Shown here piece after piece: positions 12,881 through 24,892 of a stretch of DNA of 64,000 bases. This DNA comes from Macrobrachium rosenbergii (taxonomy: Eukaryota > Arthropoda > Malacostraca > Decapoda > Palaemonidae), in contig NC_089788.1 of NCBI RefSeq assembly GCF_040412425.1, positions 72,900,220 to 72,964,219 of the forward strand. The letters run 5' to 3'. The translations under genes were made by a program, and so were the position numbers. The notes beneath the pieces are model-generated. The model made no database searches, was not told the DNA's origin, and saw only the letters and a program-made list of their open reading frames with translations. Each line of letters starts with the position of its first letter. Within the stretch, counting starts at the first letter, position 1.

Positions 12881-13950
12881 CTACTCAATTCCCAGGTAAA
12901 ATTAGAAGATAAAAGTTTCACTAGATGTCCTTGCGGATATTGTTTCAGCGGGCCAAGTGCACCATTAATTAGCTGATTTTCAGTCACGTGATACGATCTC
13001 TTCCTAAACCCGAAATATTATGAATATTATTTTAGTAGTTTCCCCCATCTCTTTTTAATTTCGTTATCAGTTTTCATTATCATTATGATTTTGTCCTTCC
13101 TTGTATTAAGTTTTATCGATTCGATTAAGCGTTTGCTTGGTATTTGCAGTAAATGTCAGCCAATGCGTCTTGCCTGGAAGTGTTTTTCTCTCTCCAAATC
13201 ATCTACGCTTCACTGCTCGATTTTCTCGACGCCAGAATTCTGTTATATCTCTCGTTATGTTCTTTTGTGCTGACCCCTTGCGGGAGATTACATTTGTTAG
13301 CGGATACGTGTTTAAAACTTGTTTCCAGTTTTGCCAGTCCAATGATCTTTCCAAATCAAGAAGGGAATTTTCCCTTAACAAAATGATATGTCAGATCTTT
13401 CGTGGAGCTTAAACATGAATAAAAATCATTAGAAATACTGCTAGTGATAATTGAATAAGGGCTGGAGAGAGGAGAGTGTGCTACCCTAAAATGGAAGACT
13501 GAAGTATCTGCAAAAATACAAAACTTGAGAAAAATTTTTAGAAGCTGCAGTTTTTCCTTGACTTACTACTGATTTTGCAGATACTGCAGATGGGACCCCT
13601 AAATACTCGTGGAAAGCATTGAACAATCATTCTGAAACTGCAGTAACTTGTGCATCAGTGTTTCACGAGCCCAGTAGGTGGCGTATCTCAATTTCGAAAA
13701 ATTTTGCAGACACTGCAGTTTTCCATTTTGGGGCAGTGCATTTGACTCCACATGAAGGAAGGTGAATCAGTATGCTGAGCAACAGATAATCTTTGTAGCT
13801 GGATTAGATAAACAGAAAGTGTAAGGTGGCCCTTTTAAAAGTGGCGTTTTTAAATTTAGTTTTTTTTTTACATCACTTCGAAGTTATTCTACGGATCTTT
13901 TCTGCTGGAACACCCCCCAGCCCAAAATAATTTTTTTTCACTTGTGTGTT

Positions 13951-13958
<8 letters not shown>
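12880..13958. other. Unique non-coding sequence
   Basis: Overlapping frames in all three phases at 13085-13412 follow an acceptor-like TATTTGCAG (13149). No donor or recognisable protein is present, so no exon is called. Confidence 0.35.

Positions 13959-14010
<52 letters not shown>
13959..14010 (+). repeat. (TG)n(GA)n microsatellite
   Basis: A short TG run precedes (GA)~26. Confidence 0.95.
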
Positions 14011-14013
<3 letters not shown>

Positions 14014-14409
14014 ACTAAAAGCTAGAGAAACAGAGAAATGAATGATTTCACGTTTCTATGAAAGTGAACTGCTGACCTTGTCATTTTAGTTTTGAATTGT
14101 TTTAGGTTTTTCTTTGCGTTTTTATTTTTTCGTGTCCTAACAATGAACTCTGCTTTTTATCACTGTCTGCCACGTGTACCAAAAACGTTCATCTATAATT
14201 TTTCCAGTCTAAACTGGAAGTATATTCGGGCTGCTACAATTTAGGTCAAGAGCAGTAAATTGGATTGATTTCTAGTAATAATAATTATATACTAAATAGT
14301 TACGTTTGGGATGAAACTCGTGATATCTCACGAGTTAGTCGTTCAATTCGACATGCTATTATATTCGACAGCTTCAAATTACTCTTCAAAATCACCATAA
14401 CGTCCTTAC

Positions 14410-14470
14410 GCCCATGAGAGACGCCAGAAAAATCGACCACTGATGGCCAGAGATGTAGGCTTGTAGCAAT
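14410..14470 (-). CDS. Candidate internal exon with a near-ideal acceptor
   Basis: On the minus strand a run of about eight T, seven C and CTCCAACAG (ending at 14471) is an almost ideal 3' splice site. It is followed by 61 bp and a donor GTAAGG (14409-14404). All three frames are open, so splice signals carry the evidence, not coding content. The frame compatible with the phase-1 end of the candidate exon at 36914 reads CYKPTSLAISGRFFWRLSW. No family is recognised. Confidence 0.25.
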
Positions 14471-14847
14471 CTGTTGGAGGGGGGGAAAAAAAGTGGTTCT
14501 TGACTCAGCTGTCCTCGACAGAGTTGTTCCAAGCGTAGACCAGGCTCATGCTGGTATGCCAGTGACCTCTTGTGTCTTGAACTGTGTTTCCTGGTTTCCA
14601 CTCCCGTCGTCGTCTTGCAACTATGGCATGCCTCTTGCAGTACGTGTCATGGCTTAGCCATTCTGCCTCAGTACCAGGATTCAGGTTTGTTTTAAGTTTT
14701 TCGTATACCATGCTCGCTTTTAACACTTAGGAAATGGCCATATGGTCATATTTCCCATGGCTGGTTCCATGTACTGAAGCGGCACGGTTTACCTACAACA
14801 AACCCCCTGTACCTCAGTGAATTCCCATCTTGTGTCTTGGCTTGCAG

Positions 14848-15018
14848 TCTCCCAGACGTCTCCCTCCTCTTTCTCCCCCATCTACTCTCCATCCACGGAC
14901 ACAAACACTCCCCTAGCCCTGACATTTTGCCCACTCTGCATCCAGTCTCTTCCACCTCCCTCCATCCATTGGAACGTGATCATTCGGGAGTTTACCCTAA
15001 GCTGGAGGAAACCGCTCA
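14848..15018 (+). CDS. Candidate internal exon (57 codons)
   Basis: A good acceptor (TGTCTTGGCTTGCAG, ending 14847) and a perfect donor GTAAGT (15019) bound 171 bp that are C/T-rich and open in two frames. The absence of stops may only reflect the pyrimidine richness of the segment. No family is recognised. It overlaps no repeat. Splice signals are the sole real support. Confidence 0.2.
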
Positions 15019-15072
15019 GTAAGTTGACTGTAAGATAAGGTCTCTCCAATAAGCTGCTGCTCTTAGATGCTT

Positions 15073-15074
15073 GC

Positions 15075-15113
<39 letters not shown>
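15073..15113 (+). repeat. (AC)n microsatellite
   Basis: About 20 AC units with GC interruptions at both ends. Confidence 0.9.
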
Positions 15114-15115
<2 letters not shown>

Positions 15116-16186
15116 AGCGTGGACACCTGGACGAACCTACACTTCTCTCTCTCTCTGGGTGCAAAAAACGTCAGCCAGCGCTGAACAAGTTTTGTTTTCA
15201 GAGATGAGGGACCGTGCTATTTTGGGACGTTAGTTGAGCCTCGGTTTGAGCTTGCAAGATACCTGGTAGGAGTCAGGGGCTTATGTAATGAATTCCAGAT
15301 GGATTCCTGATGGATGAAGTTGAATCTTGGTGTTGCATTTCAGTTGGTATCCCATTTGTGTATTTGAAAAAGAAATATTTTCATTTTGGTACAATGTAAA
15401 AGTCAGTTTAGCATCACATTTTGAAGCAGATTGTGGCTGTCATGACTTCAGCGCTGTAATATGATCTTCTCTACCAGATAGACCTGGTTCTAGATATACG
15501 TTGCTAGGTTTATGGGCTCGACTGCCTCCTAAGTGCCATTTTTAACTGCCGTTTTCTTTTTCGATCTTTCGTCAAGCGGCTCCTAGAAAAAGTTCTCCGG
15601 CATCCGGTCAGACGGGGCAGTTAAGGCATGCTTTAATGCCCGTGAATAAAGATAAAAGTGATTCGTTCGTACCCAGGCGTATCTCTCCGTCTTAAGTGCC
15701 AAGCAACTCCTGTTTGCGTCCACAATTCCCCTGCTTTCTCTTGGCCAGGGCTGTTTTACTGTAGTTGACAATTGCGGCTGGTCGCATCATTGGAAGTATC
15801 TCACGGCGTGCGCGACCTTCTCTCTAAAAGCGGCGTCTAACGGGACCCCTTTTCAGAATTCGTCCCCATTGGCGGTGTACCTCAGGGGGACCTTTTCTCT
15901 CCTCTTTTTTTTTTTTTTTTTACTTTTTTTATTTTTACTTTTTTTTTTATCCTCTTCTTAGAAACGTGTTGCTTCATTGCCGGGTTGTTTTTGACCCCCA
16001 ACATTCAGCGTGTTCTCTAGCAGGCGTTTTGTGTCGTTACGAAACTTTTTTCTTTTCCATGACGTCACCTGTCCTTCACACGTTTTTCTTCCCTCCGTGT
16101 TCGTCTGTTCCGTTGACGATTTGGTAATATACCTGTTCAGTTCCCTCCCTCTTCTGAAAGATGTTTCTTGAAGCATGGGGTCAGGG

Positions 16187-16190
<4 letters not shown>
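15114..16190. other. Unique sequence with T-rich tracts near 15905-15950
   Basis: No exon-like segment or repeat family is recognised. The stretch at 15770-15900 is GC-richer but without a supported frame. Confidence 0.35.
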
Positions 16191-16236
<46 letters not shown>

Positions 16237-16298
16237 AGGATTTAATCTCGATTTCTCGTGTATGAACCGGACATGGTTGACCTTGAAAAAATAGTCTA

Positions 16299-16357
<59 letters not shown>

Positions 16358-16491
16358 TTGTTTCCTTTCGTATGATGTAAATTATTCCTTGGGAAATTCA
16401 AAGTTTAGAAGAATGGAACAGTTAGAAAGCGGTACTTGTGTGTATATATATACACATATATATATATTTATATATATATATATATATATAT

Positions 16492-16536
<45 letters not shown>

Positions 16537-16660
16537 GAGGAGGAGGAGGAGGAGGAGGAGGAGGAGGAGGAGGAGATTGCTTCCTTTCGTATGATGAAAG
16601 CTATTCCTTGGAAAATGTAAAGTTTAGAAGAATGGAACAGTTAGGAATCGGTAATTGTAG

Positions 16661-16729
<69 letters not shown>

Positions 16730-16806
16730 TCCTGTCGTATGATGTAAATTATTCCTTGGGAAATGTAGTTTTTGGAAGGCTGGGTCGGTCAAGAAGCGGT
16801 ACTTCT
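16191..16806 (+). repeat. GA-cored array: (GA)n tracts with 'ttcctttcgtatgatgtaaa' spacer
   Basis: GA tracts at 16191-16236, 16302-16355, 16491-16533 and 16665-16724. An ~85-bp spacer ('ttcctttcgtatgatg', 'ttccttggaaaat', 'gaatggaacagttag') starts near 16356, 16576 and 16725. The third GA tract has grown a (GGA)~14 extension at 16533-16575. This is the CT-cored architecture in the other orientation. Confidence 0.85.
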
Positions 16807-17164
16807 GTACTGCATCGCTAAATATGAAAGAAACCGCCCAGTGACAGCAATTTTTGTAAGCGAGGAGAGTTAATGAGGGCAAAAATTCAGTTCCCAATTT
16901 CTGCACAAGTCGGAGGGGTTGTAAGAGTAGAGTAAATTGGTCCCAAACAAAACATAAAGCCATTTTAGTCGGGACGTAATTGATGTTGAATGGATCTCGC
17001 CAGTTTTTCCAAATGAGATTTTTCATCTCGGTTTGTGACCTCGTGATTATGATGGCGACGGTGTCTCAGCATTTACCAACTGGTGCCATTTAGAAATTTT
17101 TTATCGTTGTCATTTGCAAACTTGTTAGACGATTTCAGTTGCAAGTTATGGTCGTAGGTGCTGT

Positions 17165-17965
17165 CAATTGCATATTCATTTTCAGATATGCAGAGTCACT
17201 TGCAAATTCATTTTCAGATTCACAAAGTCACTTGCAGATTCATTTTCAGATTGACAAAGTCACTTGCAAATTCATTTTCAGATTCACAAAGTCACTTTCA
17301 AGTTCATTTTCAGATTAACAAAGTCACTTGCAAATTCATTTTCAGATATACAAAGTCACTTGCAAATTCATTTTCAGATATACAAAGTCACTTGCAAATT
17401 CATTTTCAGATATACAAAGTCACTTGCAAATTCAATTTCAGATTTACAAAGTCAGTTGCAAATTCATTTTCAGATGTACAGTCACATGCAAATTCATTTT
17501 TGGATATATAGAGTCACTTGCAAATTCATTTTCAGATTTACAAAGTCATTTGCAAGTTCATTTTCAGATATACAAAGTCACTTGCAAATTCATTTTCAGA
17601 TATACAGTAACTTGCAAATTCATTTTCAGCTTTACAAAGTCACTTGCAAATTCATTTTCAGATTTACAAAGTCACTTGCAAATTCATTTTCAAATGTATA
17701 AAGTCACTTGCAAATTAATTTTCAGATGTACAAAGTCACTTGCAAATTCATTTTCAGATATACAAAGTGATACAAAGTCACTTGCAAATTAATTTTCAGA
17801 TATACAAAGTCACTTGCAAATTCATTTTCAGATTTTCAAAGTCACTTGCAAATTTTTTTCAGATGCACAAAGTCACTTGCAAATTCATTTTCAGATATAC
17901 AAAGTCACTTGCAAATTCATTTTCAGGTATAACAACATCATTTGCAAATTCAGTTTCAGCCACAA
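17165..17965 (+). repeat. 32-bp minisatellite, about 24 copies
   Basis: The consensus is 'aaagtcacttgcaaattcat' plus 'tttcagatatac'. Because 32 is not a multiple of 3, long frames of up to 154 codons arise in several phases; they reflect absence of stops in the unit, not a gene. Confidence 0.95.
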
Positions 17966-18111
17966 CTTGAAACAAGGGCCACTTATTTGTAATGTTTATT
18001 AACTAACAAACTGAGGTACATGATTATATTTCAGAGATGTACCTGATAGCTAAAGCCTTTAATGGTTTTCAGAGAAGCTCTCTTATACATCCTGGGTCAT
18101 GGTGACAGCTG

Positions 18112-18112
<1 letters not shown>

Positions 18113-18196
<84 letters not shown>

Positions 18197-18312
18197 GCTG
18201 CTGAAGTTTATTTATATATATATAACCATGATAAACACACACACATATTTATATATATGTAAATTTTATATATACATATATATATACACATACATATGTG
18301 TGTGTGTTTGTG
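18113..18312 (+). repeat. (ATT)28 followed by (TA)/(TG) compound repeat
   Basis: (ATT)n spans 18113-18196. TA, CA and TG runs with interruptions continue to about 18312 and end in 'tgcgcgagcgcacgt', an alternating purine-pyrimidine stretch. Confidence 0.9.
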
Positions 18313-19354
18313 CGCGAGCGCACGTATCAGTGAGCACAGTCAACGTTCTGCCTCACTTTAACCTCCGGATTCAAATGGATTGCGTAAGATCATTTCTTAA
18401 TTAAAAGGAAGACCAGTTGAGCGAGGAATCTCAGAAAATGATTTTACGTTATTACGGAACCACGGCTCAATAATATTAATGATAACGATCTGCTTTTCTA
18501 ACTTCACGCTTGATTTGCTGTGAAAACCTACCTCCTCGGTGGCGAAGACTTCTCTTCACAAATAGATTTCGGGTGTTAATTGCAGAAGACTTAGAGTACG
18601 ACAGGCCAGCTTGTCGAACCCGACGTTGATTGATTAAATTATCTGGTTAGAATCTTTTGTGGGGGATTGCCGCGACTTTTATAAAGACCTTTAATACAAA
18701 AGGCGATATAATTGATGTGATTACAGTTCAAGCGACGTGACAGAGGTTAGGGGATTATGTGGTAACAGTGAGAGTTTTACAAGGTCCTGGTGTCTTCATG
18801 TATTATTAGGTGAAGAAGCCAGCGTTTGACGGTACGAAAGGGTTTTCATGTGTACATTGTTCTTGTAGTATTTTTTTTTCACACAAAGATCATACTTAAA
18901 ACTGGTAACGGAATACATGACCACTTTAACCAAAGATACGAAGTTTCATATTTTACAAAAAAAAAAAAAGAAGAAGAATGCAAACATTGGTTATGTAAAT
19001 GAGAAACCACGCAAGTCTTTACAAAAGCAAAAAATACAACGGGAAAATACCCCGAATGTATTTTATATCAGAAGATCCTGGAAAACTGGATGTTTGAGAT
19101 AAAACAGCAATAAAGTAATGAAATTACCCGTTTTTGTGCGCGTGTGAAATTTGTGCAAAGCAAACTTGTTTTCTACTCGAAGCGTCCTTTGTCTTTTGAA
19201 GATTCTGGAATGAATTTCTAATTCAGAACGTGATTCAGAACCCGTTTTGAAATGAATGTCTTTTTTTATATATGTGTCCCGGAGACAAAGGTTCCTAAGT
19301 TGGGCTATTTGTCATGAGTAGGGATATATATTAAAATAATTGCTTAATGCTAAA
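18313..19354. other. Unique non-coding sequence
   Basis: Only short A/T homopolymers stand out (18868, 18957). No exon or repeat family is seen. Confidence 0.4.
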
Positions 19355-19559
19355 TACTAAATAGGTAAAAATGTAAATAAATTATTAATGTTTTATTTAC
19401 ACTGTAATTTATTTTATCTTGTTCTAATAACTGATCTCTTTTTTCTGTATTTCCTATGACTTTTTGGTACCTCTTTCAAATGAACATATTCTTTGGAGGC
19501 TTGAATTTCGAGTAGTGGCCCCTTTGGTGGGCTTGTTCCATATGAATAGGGTTCATCTT

Positions 19560-19628
<69 letters not shown>
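19355..19628 (+). mobile_element. Non-LTR retrotransposon 3' end with (AAT)n tail, copy 1
   Basis: AT-rich sequence leads into 'acctctttcaaatgaacata', 'ggtgggcttgttccatatga', 'agggttcatcttctg' and then directly into (AAT)22 (19563-19628). Three other copies in the window have the same order. A trinucleotide TAA-type tail is characteristic of I-clade and some related LINEs, so I infer a 5'-truncated retrotransposon 3' UTR. Confidence 0.55.
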
Positions 19629-19629
<1 letters not shown>

Positions 19630-19764
19630 GAGAAAAAATTGTAATAATGAAGTCTATGGAATGACAGATTAATCGCAGCTGTTGGACCCTACAACGTGAC
19701 AGTTTTGAAGAGGTCTCTGCTGGCTTGAGAACTCAGTCATTGCCTCAGGCCGCCAGGAAGTACG

Positions 19765-19823
19765 ATGCCCGAAGAACTATCTAAAATAACGGGGGATTTC
19801 GGCGTCCTTGCCGCGGCGATAAA
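19765..19823 (+). CDS. Candidate short first coding exon
   Basis: An ATG at 19765 (A at -3) opens 19 codons plus two bases (MPEELSKITGDFGVLAAAI) and runs into a perfect donor GTGAGT at 19824. The region is locally GC-rich (CCGCGGCG) against an AT-rich background. The exon is short, so chance is a real possibility. It lies just downstream of a retrotransposon tail and (AAT)n tract. Confidence 0.2.
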
Positions 19824-20002
19824 GTGAGTCAAACCGTAGAGTCTAATTGCTTTAGTTTTTTTTTTTTTTGTGGAATGGTGCTGAGAGGCAAGTACAGTTT
19901 CAGTGGTGAGCGTTCGTGACTTTGTATATTCGTGCTTTGGATTCAGTTCGTTTACTTACAGTGTTCTGTTTTAATGCTGTTTTTTTTTTCATACACACAC
20001 AC

Positions 20003-20005
20003 ACT

Positions 20006-20083
<78 letters not shown>
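20003..20083 (+). repeat. (AC)n(AT)n microsatellite
   Basis: A short ACAC run leads into (AT)~37. Confidence 0.95.
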
Positions 20084-20086
<3 letters not shown>

Positions 20087-20289
20087 GTCCTGTAAGTGAA
20101 GAATTTAAGAGGTCTTCACATGAAAATAAGAGGAGATACAAAGACTTTCGATTTTTATTTTATGTCATTTTTATACATACAGATGACTTACAGATACATA
20201 TACATATACACCTTTTATTTTAAACCTCCTTCATTTATCTGTCTACTGTCAAACGCCCCTCTTCAGAGCGAGACCGTCCACTCATCGTC

Positions 20290-20560
20290 AGAATGTCAGG
20301 CACCAAACCTGAAGTCAGCTGTTGCTGCTGCTGTTCCTGCTGCTGTCGTTGCTGTTCAGTCGCCCATTGCACCACAAGGCTAACTGGACTGGGGGTCTGT
20401 GACGAAGGAAGAGCGAGGTTAGCGTAGATTTTATGAACCCATTAATTAGAATTACCCTCACTTAGTGGAGACCGAGGCCATCGAAGAATGTCAGGCACCA
20501 TAATCTTCATTCAGCCCCTCCTCCTGTTCCTCTTGTGGTTCGTTGCTGTTTTTTTTTTTA
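20290..20560 (+). repeat. Diverged ~200-bp duplication with CTG/CCT-rich core
   Basis: 'aatgtcaggcacca' at 20291 and 20487 is followed in both cases by 'ttca/agtcagc...tgttcct...gttgctgtt'. The first copy's (GCTGCT)n reads as Ala or Gln runs but lacks exon boundaries. Confidence 0.45.
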
Positions 20561-20599
20561 TTTCTTCATTGCTTTACCACAAGATTTTTTTGGGGTGGG

Positions 20600-20760
20600 G
20601 GTTTTACTCTGGGGATTACTGTAGTCTTGTTTGTAAAGGATTTTTTTTATATTTTTCCATTTTTATTATGGCCGTTTTTCTCTTTAATTTTATGGGAATT
20701 AAAAATGAAAGGTCATTGTAGTTATGGATCTTGTGAATATGTATTGAGTTTATATATTTA

Positions 20761-20791
<31 letters not shown>

Positions 20792-21095
20792 TTGGGGGTT
20801 TATATATATTATATATCTTATTTATATATATTTTTTTATATGTATTTTTATTATATATTTATATTTATATATTTATATATAAATATATGTCATTGTGTGT
20901 GTGTGTGTGTGTGTGTATTTATATATATGTGTATATATATCATACATTAATTTAATTTTATCTGAGGATTTGACTTGTTTATAATGTGTGTGTTTTATTT
21001 TTTCATTTTTTTATTTATAATATATATTTTTTCCATTTATTTTGTATGAACTACAGGAGTCATAGTAGTTATAGTGTGAATGTATATTGAATTAA

Positions 21096-21184
<89 letters not shown>

Positions 21185-21500
21185 ATGTATATATATGTGT
21201 ATATATATCATACATTAATTTAACTTTTACTCTGAGGATTTGACTTGTTTATAATGTACGTTTTTATTTTTTCATTTTTTTATTTATAATCGCATATTTT
21301 TTCCATTTATTTTGTATGAACTACAGGAGTCATAGTAAGTTAGCGAAGTGTGAATGTATATTGAATTAATATATATTAATTTATATTTATATTGACGTTT
21401 TACTCTCGGGATTAGGCATGGTTATGGTGTGTTTTTATTTTCCAATTTTATTTCTGATCGCATTTTGCGCATTTTGTCTCTCGTATTTTATAGTGACCAT
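20600..21500 (+). repeat. ~260-bp diverged tandem repeat with (TA)/(TG) core, about four copies
   Basis: 'gaggatttgacttgtttata' recurs at about 20963 and 21235, and 'gaactacaggagtcatagta' at about 21048 and 21320. More diverged versions start near 20602 and 21398. Each unit ends in 'gaattaatatata' and a (TA)(TG) tract. Confidence 0.7.
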
Positions 21501-22002
21501 TAGAGAAAATCTATCGTAAATATGTAACCAGTGAATACTGTTATTACAGATCTTGTAATGTGAACTATTTTTGTCGTAATGTCTTTACTCTGTTCTCCAC
21601 CTTTGTTCATTTTTACTCCCATTGTTCTTCACTTTACACAAACTGAAAGTCATTCTAAATTAGTACTTGTTGAACAGCGTCATTACATCGTTTTTATGCT
21701 GTGAACATTTTACAACGAATCTAGTTTCTCATCCTCAGAGTTTTTTTTTTTTTTTTTCTTCTTTACCCCCTTGCTCTGATGACTTATGCATTCTGTCAAT
21801 AAACGATTGCTCTCCTGAATCGGACCTTAATTGATGGGTTTTCAATCCCCTGTCGTTGCTGACAAGTGATTGCTTTATCTGCATTCGTAATTGAAAGCTC
21901 AATTTTTATTCTTCTACTTGATGTCTTCGGTTGCAAGTCATAATTGATTATCCCCAGGTTTGCTCAGTACTGATGATGGCGCTTCTCCAGATGGCTGTAT
22001 TT

Positions 22003-22228
22003 ATAACTGAGTATTATTGAATTCTTTGGGCAGGTGTCGTATAAATCCTGTTGCTTTCGAAAGCATGAGAGCTTCGTCCGTAGGTACGTTGACGAGTGCT
22101 TTCTCGGGCAAAATGATAACTGAGTATTATTGAATTCTTTGGGCAGGTGTCGTATAACTCCTGTTGCTTTCGAAAGCATGAGAGCTTCGTCCGTAGGTAC
22201 GTTGACGAGTGCTTTCTCGGGCAAAATG
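22003..22228 (+). repeat. 113-bp tandem duplication, nearly identical
   Basis: Copies 22003-22115 and 22116-22228 differ only at about two bases near 22044/22157. Each contains the palindrome GCTTTCGAAAGC. Confidence 0.9.
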
Positions 22229-22361
22229 ATTTTGAATAGAGCATTGCGAGGGAAAAAGGAAATTTAGAGTATTTCTTTATATTACCTAGACGATTTTTGC
22301 CGTTTATTTTATTATTATTTGATAGAATTTCTCATCTTTCACTTGAAAAATTATAGATTTT

Positions 22362-22600
22362 AGTTTTCTGTAAAAGAAAACTATTGAGATGGCTTTGTCT
22401 GTCAGTACGCACTTTTTCTGTCCGCCCTCAGATCTTAAAAACTACTGAGGCTAGAGGGCTGCAAATTAGTATAGTGATCATCCACCCTCCAATCATCAAA
22501 CATACCAAATTGCAGCCCTCTAGGACATGCCATCACCGGGCCGTGGCTGAAAGTTCCATGGGCCGTGGCTCATACAACCTTATACCCTGTACAGAAAACT
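22362..22600 (+). mobile_element. Short TIR element (MITE-like), copy 1, 239 bp
   Basis: It is bounded by perfect 10-bp inverted ends AGTTTTCTGT (22362-22371) and ACAGAAAACT (22591-22600), each flanked outward by T/A so that a TA target duplication is possible. The interior shares 'ctgtccgccctcagatctta' and 'gggccgtggctgaaagtt' with the copy at 42714. It contains no coding capacity, so it would be non-autonomous. Confidence 0.6.
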
Positions 22601-22738
22601 ATTTCTTCGGCGCATTTTGTACTTGTTTTCATCTTGCACTTGAAAAAGAGTAATCCATCTTTAATTTTGGGGGGGTTTTGTCACGAGACTCTAACTTTAA
22701 AAGAATTGAAGTCTCTCATAGGTTACATAAGAATATGC

Positions 22739-22739
<1 letters not shown>

Positions 22740-22804
<65 letters not shown>
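22740..22804 (+). repeat. (GA)n microsatellite
   Basis: About 31 uninterrupted GA units. It lies 140 bp right of the TIR element. Confidence 0.95.
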
Positions 22805-22807
<3 letters not shown>

Positions 22808-23474
22808 TAGGAATAACTTGAAGTCCGACAGAAGGCCTGGATATTAAAACAGCCATCGAAACAAAGCAAAACAAAATCGCAGCGACGCGCTGAAGAAATT
22901 CCAGACAGTCTGTCTGACCGTGAGTGAACTGGTGTTGGTCAGTGTGTGTATCTGAGTGAGTGAATGAGTGAGAGAGAGAGAGAGAGAGTAAGTGAGTGAG
23001 TACGAGGAGGAGGGGGAGGAAGGGGTGCTCTCCGAAGTCTTTTAATGAGGATGTATGTAATTGTAGCAGGACACGGCTCATCACTTGAACAGAGAGAGAC
23101 CCGGATGACAGAACGACGGGTACAGGAGGGTGAACAGAGAACCAGCTGGGAACCGCAAGAGGAGAATGAAAGATGAGGAAAGCGGATAAACAGGGGAATA
23201 AGACACGGGATGAAAAAGTAAAGGATAAGGAAGGGGGACTTTTTCATGGTTTAGTAATAAAAAATGACAAGTATAAATGCATGAGCGGATACCTCGTTCC
23301 TGCAAGCAGATGAGAAAAAAAAAAGATATGTTTAAAGTAAAAAAAAAAACGAATGTCAAAGTTTCAAGGAAGGACAAAAATGCATTGACAGAGAATAATT
23401 TTCGTCTTAATAAAACATGAAAATGATTAGTATGCATGCATGGATGGAATGTTGCTGATCCTTGCAAGCAAAAA
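22805..23474. other. Purine-rich unique sequence
   Basis: It includes GAGT/GAGA runs at 22960-22995 and G/A-rich sequence to 23400. The minus-strand frames (up to 136 codons) are pyrimidine-driven and unsupported. Confidence 0.4.
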
Positions 23475-24470
23475 TTTATAAAAGATGTCAAGTTTAAAGG
23501 TAGAAAAAAATGTCAACAGTTGTGGAAGCAAAGATGTCAAGTTTAAAAGAAGACAAAAAACGTAAAAAAAAAAAAATGTGGAAACAAAGATATCAAGTTT
23601 AGAGGAAGCAAAAAAAAAAATTCAACAATTGTGGAAACAAAGATCTCAAATTTAACGGAAAAAAAAAAGGTTAAAAAATATGGAAACAAAGATCTCAAGT
23701 TTAAAAGAAGAAAAAAATGTCAACAATTGTGGAAACGAAGATGTGAAGTATAAACAAAGTAAGCAAAAATATCAGCAATTGTGGAAACAAAGAAGCCAGG
23801 TTTAAAGGAAGAAAAACAATACCAACAGCTGTGGAAACAAAGAAGCCAGGTTTAAAGGAAGAAAAAATGTCAACAATTGTGGAAACAAAGAAGCCAGGTT
23901 TAAAGGAAGAAAAACAATGTCAACAATTGCGGAAACAAAGCCAGGTTTAAAGGGAAAAAACAAAGAAGCCAGGTTTAAAGGAAGAAAAAAAAATGTCAAA
24001 GAAACTAGGTTTAAAGGAAGAAAAACAATACCAACAGCTGTGGAAACAAAGAAGCCAGGTTTAAAGGAAGAAAAACAATGTCAGCAATTGTGGAAACAAA
24101 GAAGCCAGGTTTAAAGGAAGAAAAGAAAAACAACAGGTTTAAAGGAAGAAAAAAACAATTGTGGAAAAAAGAAGCCAGGTTTAAAGGAAGAAAAAAATGT
24201 CAGTTGTGAAACAAAGAAGCCAGGTTAAAGGAAGAAAAACTGTCAACAATTGTGGAAACAAAGAAGCCAGGTTTAAAGGAAGAAAACCAATGTCAAGCCA
24301 ATTGGGAAACAAAGAAGCCAGGTTTCAAGGAAAAGGAAGAAAACAATTCAACAATTGTGGAAAACAATTTAAGGAAGAAAAACAATGGAAACAGATATCA
24401 AGTTTAAAGGAAGACAAAAAATGTCAACGATTGTGGAAACAAAGTTATCCAGTTTGAAGGAAGTAAAAAA
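23475..24470 (+). repeat. ~45-50 bp purine-rich minisatellite, about 20 copies
   Basis: The consensus is 'tgtggaaacaaagaagccag', 'gtttaaaggaagaaaa', 'caatgtcaacaat'. Unit length varies through the A runs and by internal deletions. Confidence 0.9.
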
Positions 24471-24892
24471 AAAAAGTGTATTATCAAAGGAAAATTACAG
24501 AATCATAAATATCCTGGAGCGAGGGAATGTCTGTGAGTGAGTCAAATTCCAGAATCCAATTAATAATCAGTGTAAAGGATGGTGAGGAGACAGTGAGGAT
24601 GAACTTGCTTGAAGGATAATGATATAGTAACAAGAAGATTTGTATCGAATAAAGGAAGCTTGGCGAAGGAATTCAAGAACATTGCTTGGCAGGTTTAGAG
24701 AAAGAAAGGAATAATTCAGATAGAGAATTGTTACGCCTTCGCTGTTAAGATAAGATACATAAATCTCTTTTCAATGTGAGATACTTTTGCTTAAATGGCT
24801 GAAAAGTAGAAGCGAATTGTTTTGACGACACCGGAGAATGACTGAATCGAATATTGTTGTTTCTCGAATACAGTTTCCGAGATCGGCGGATT

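Noticed and set aside
17158..17792. Overlapping 117-154 codon frames with NSFSDIQSH-type repeats
   Set aside because: A 32-bp unit cycles through all three frames without meeting a stop. All phases are open, there is no start context or splice site, and the DNA repeat explains it fully.
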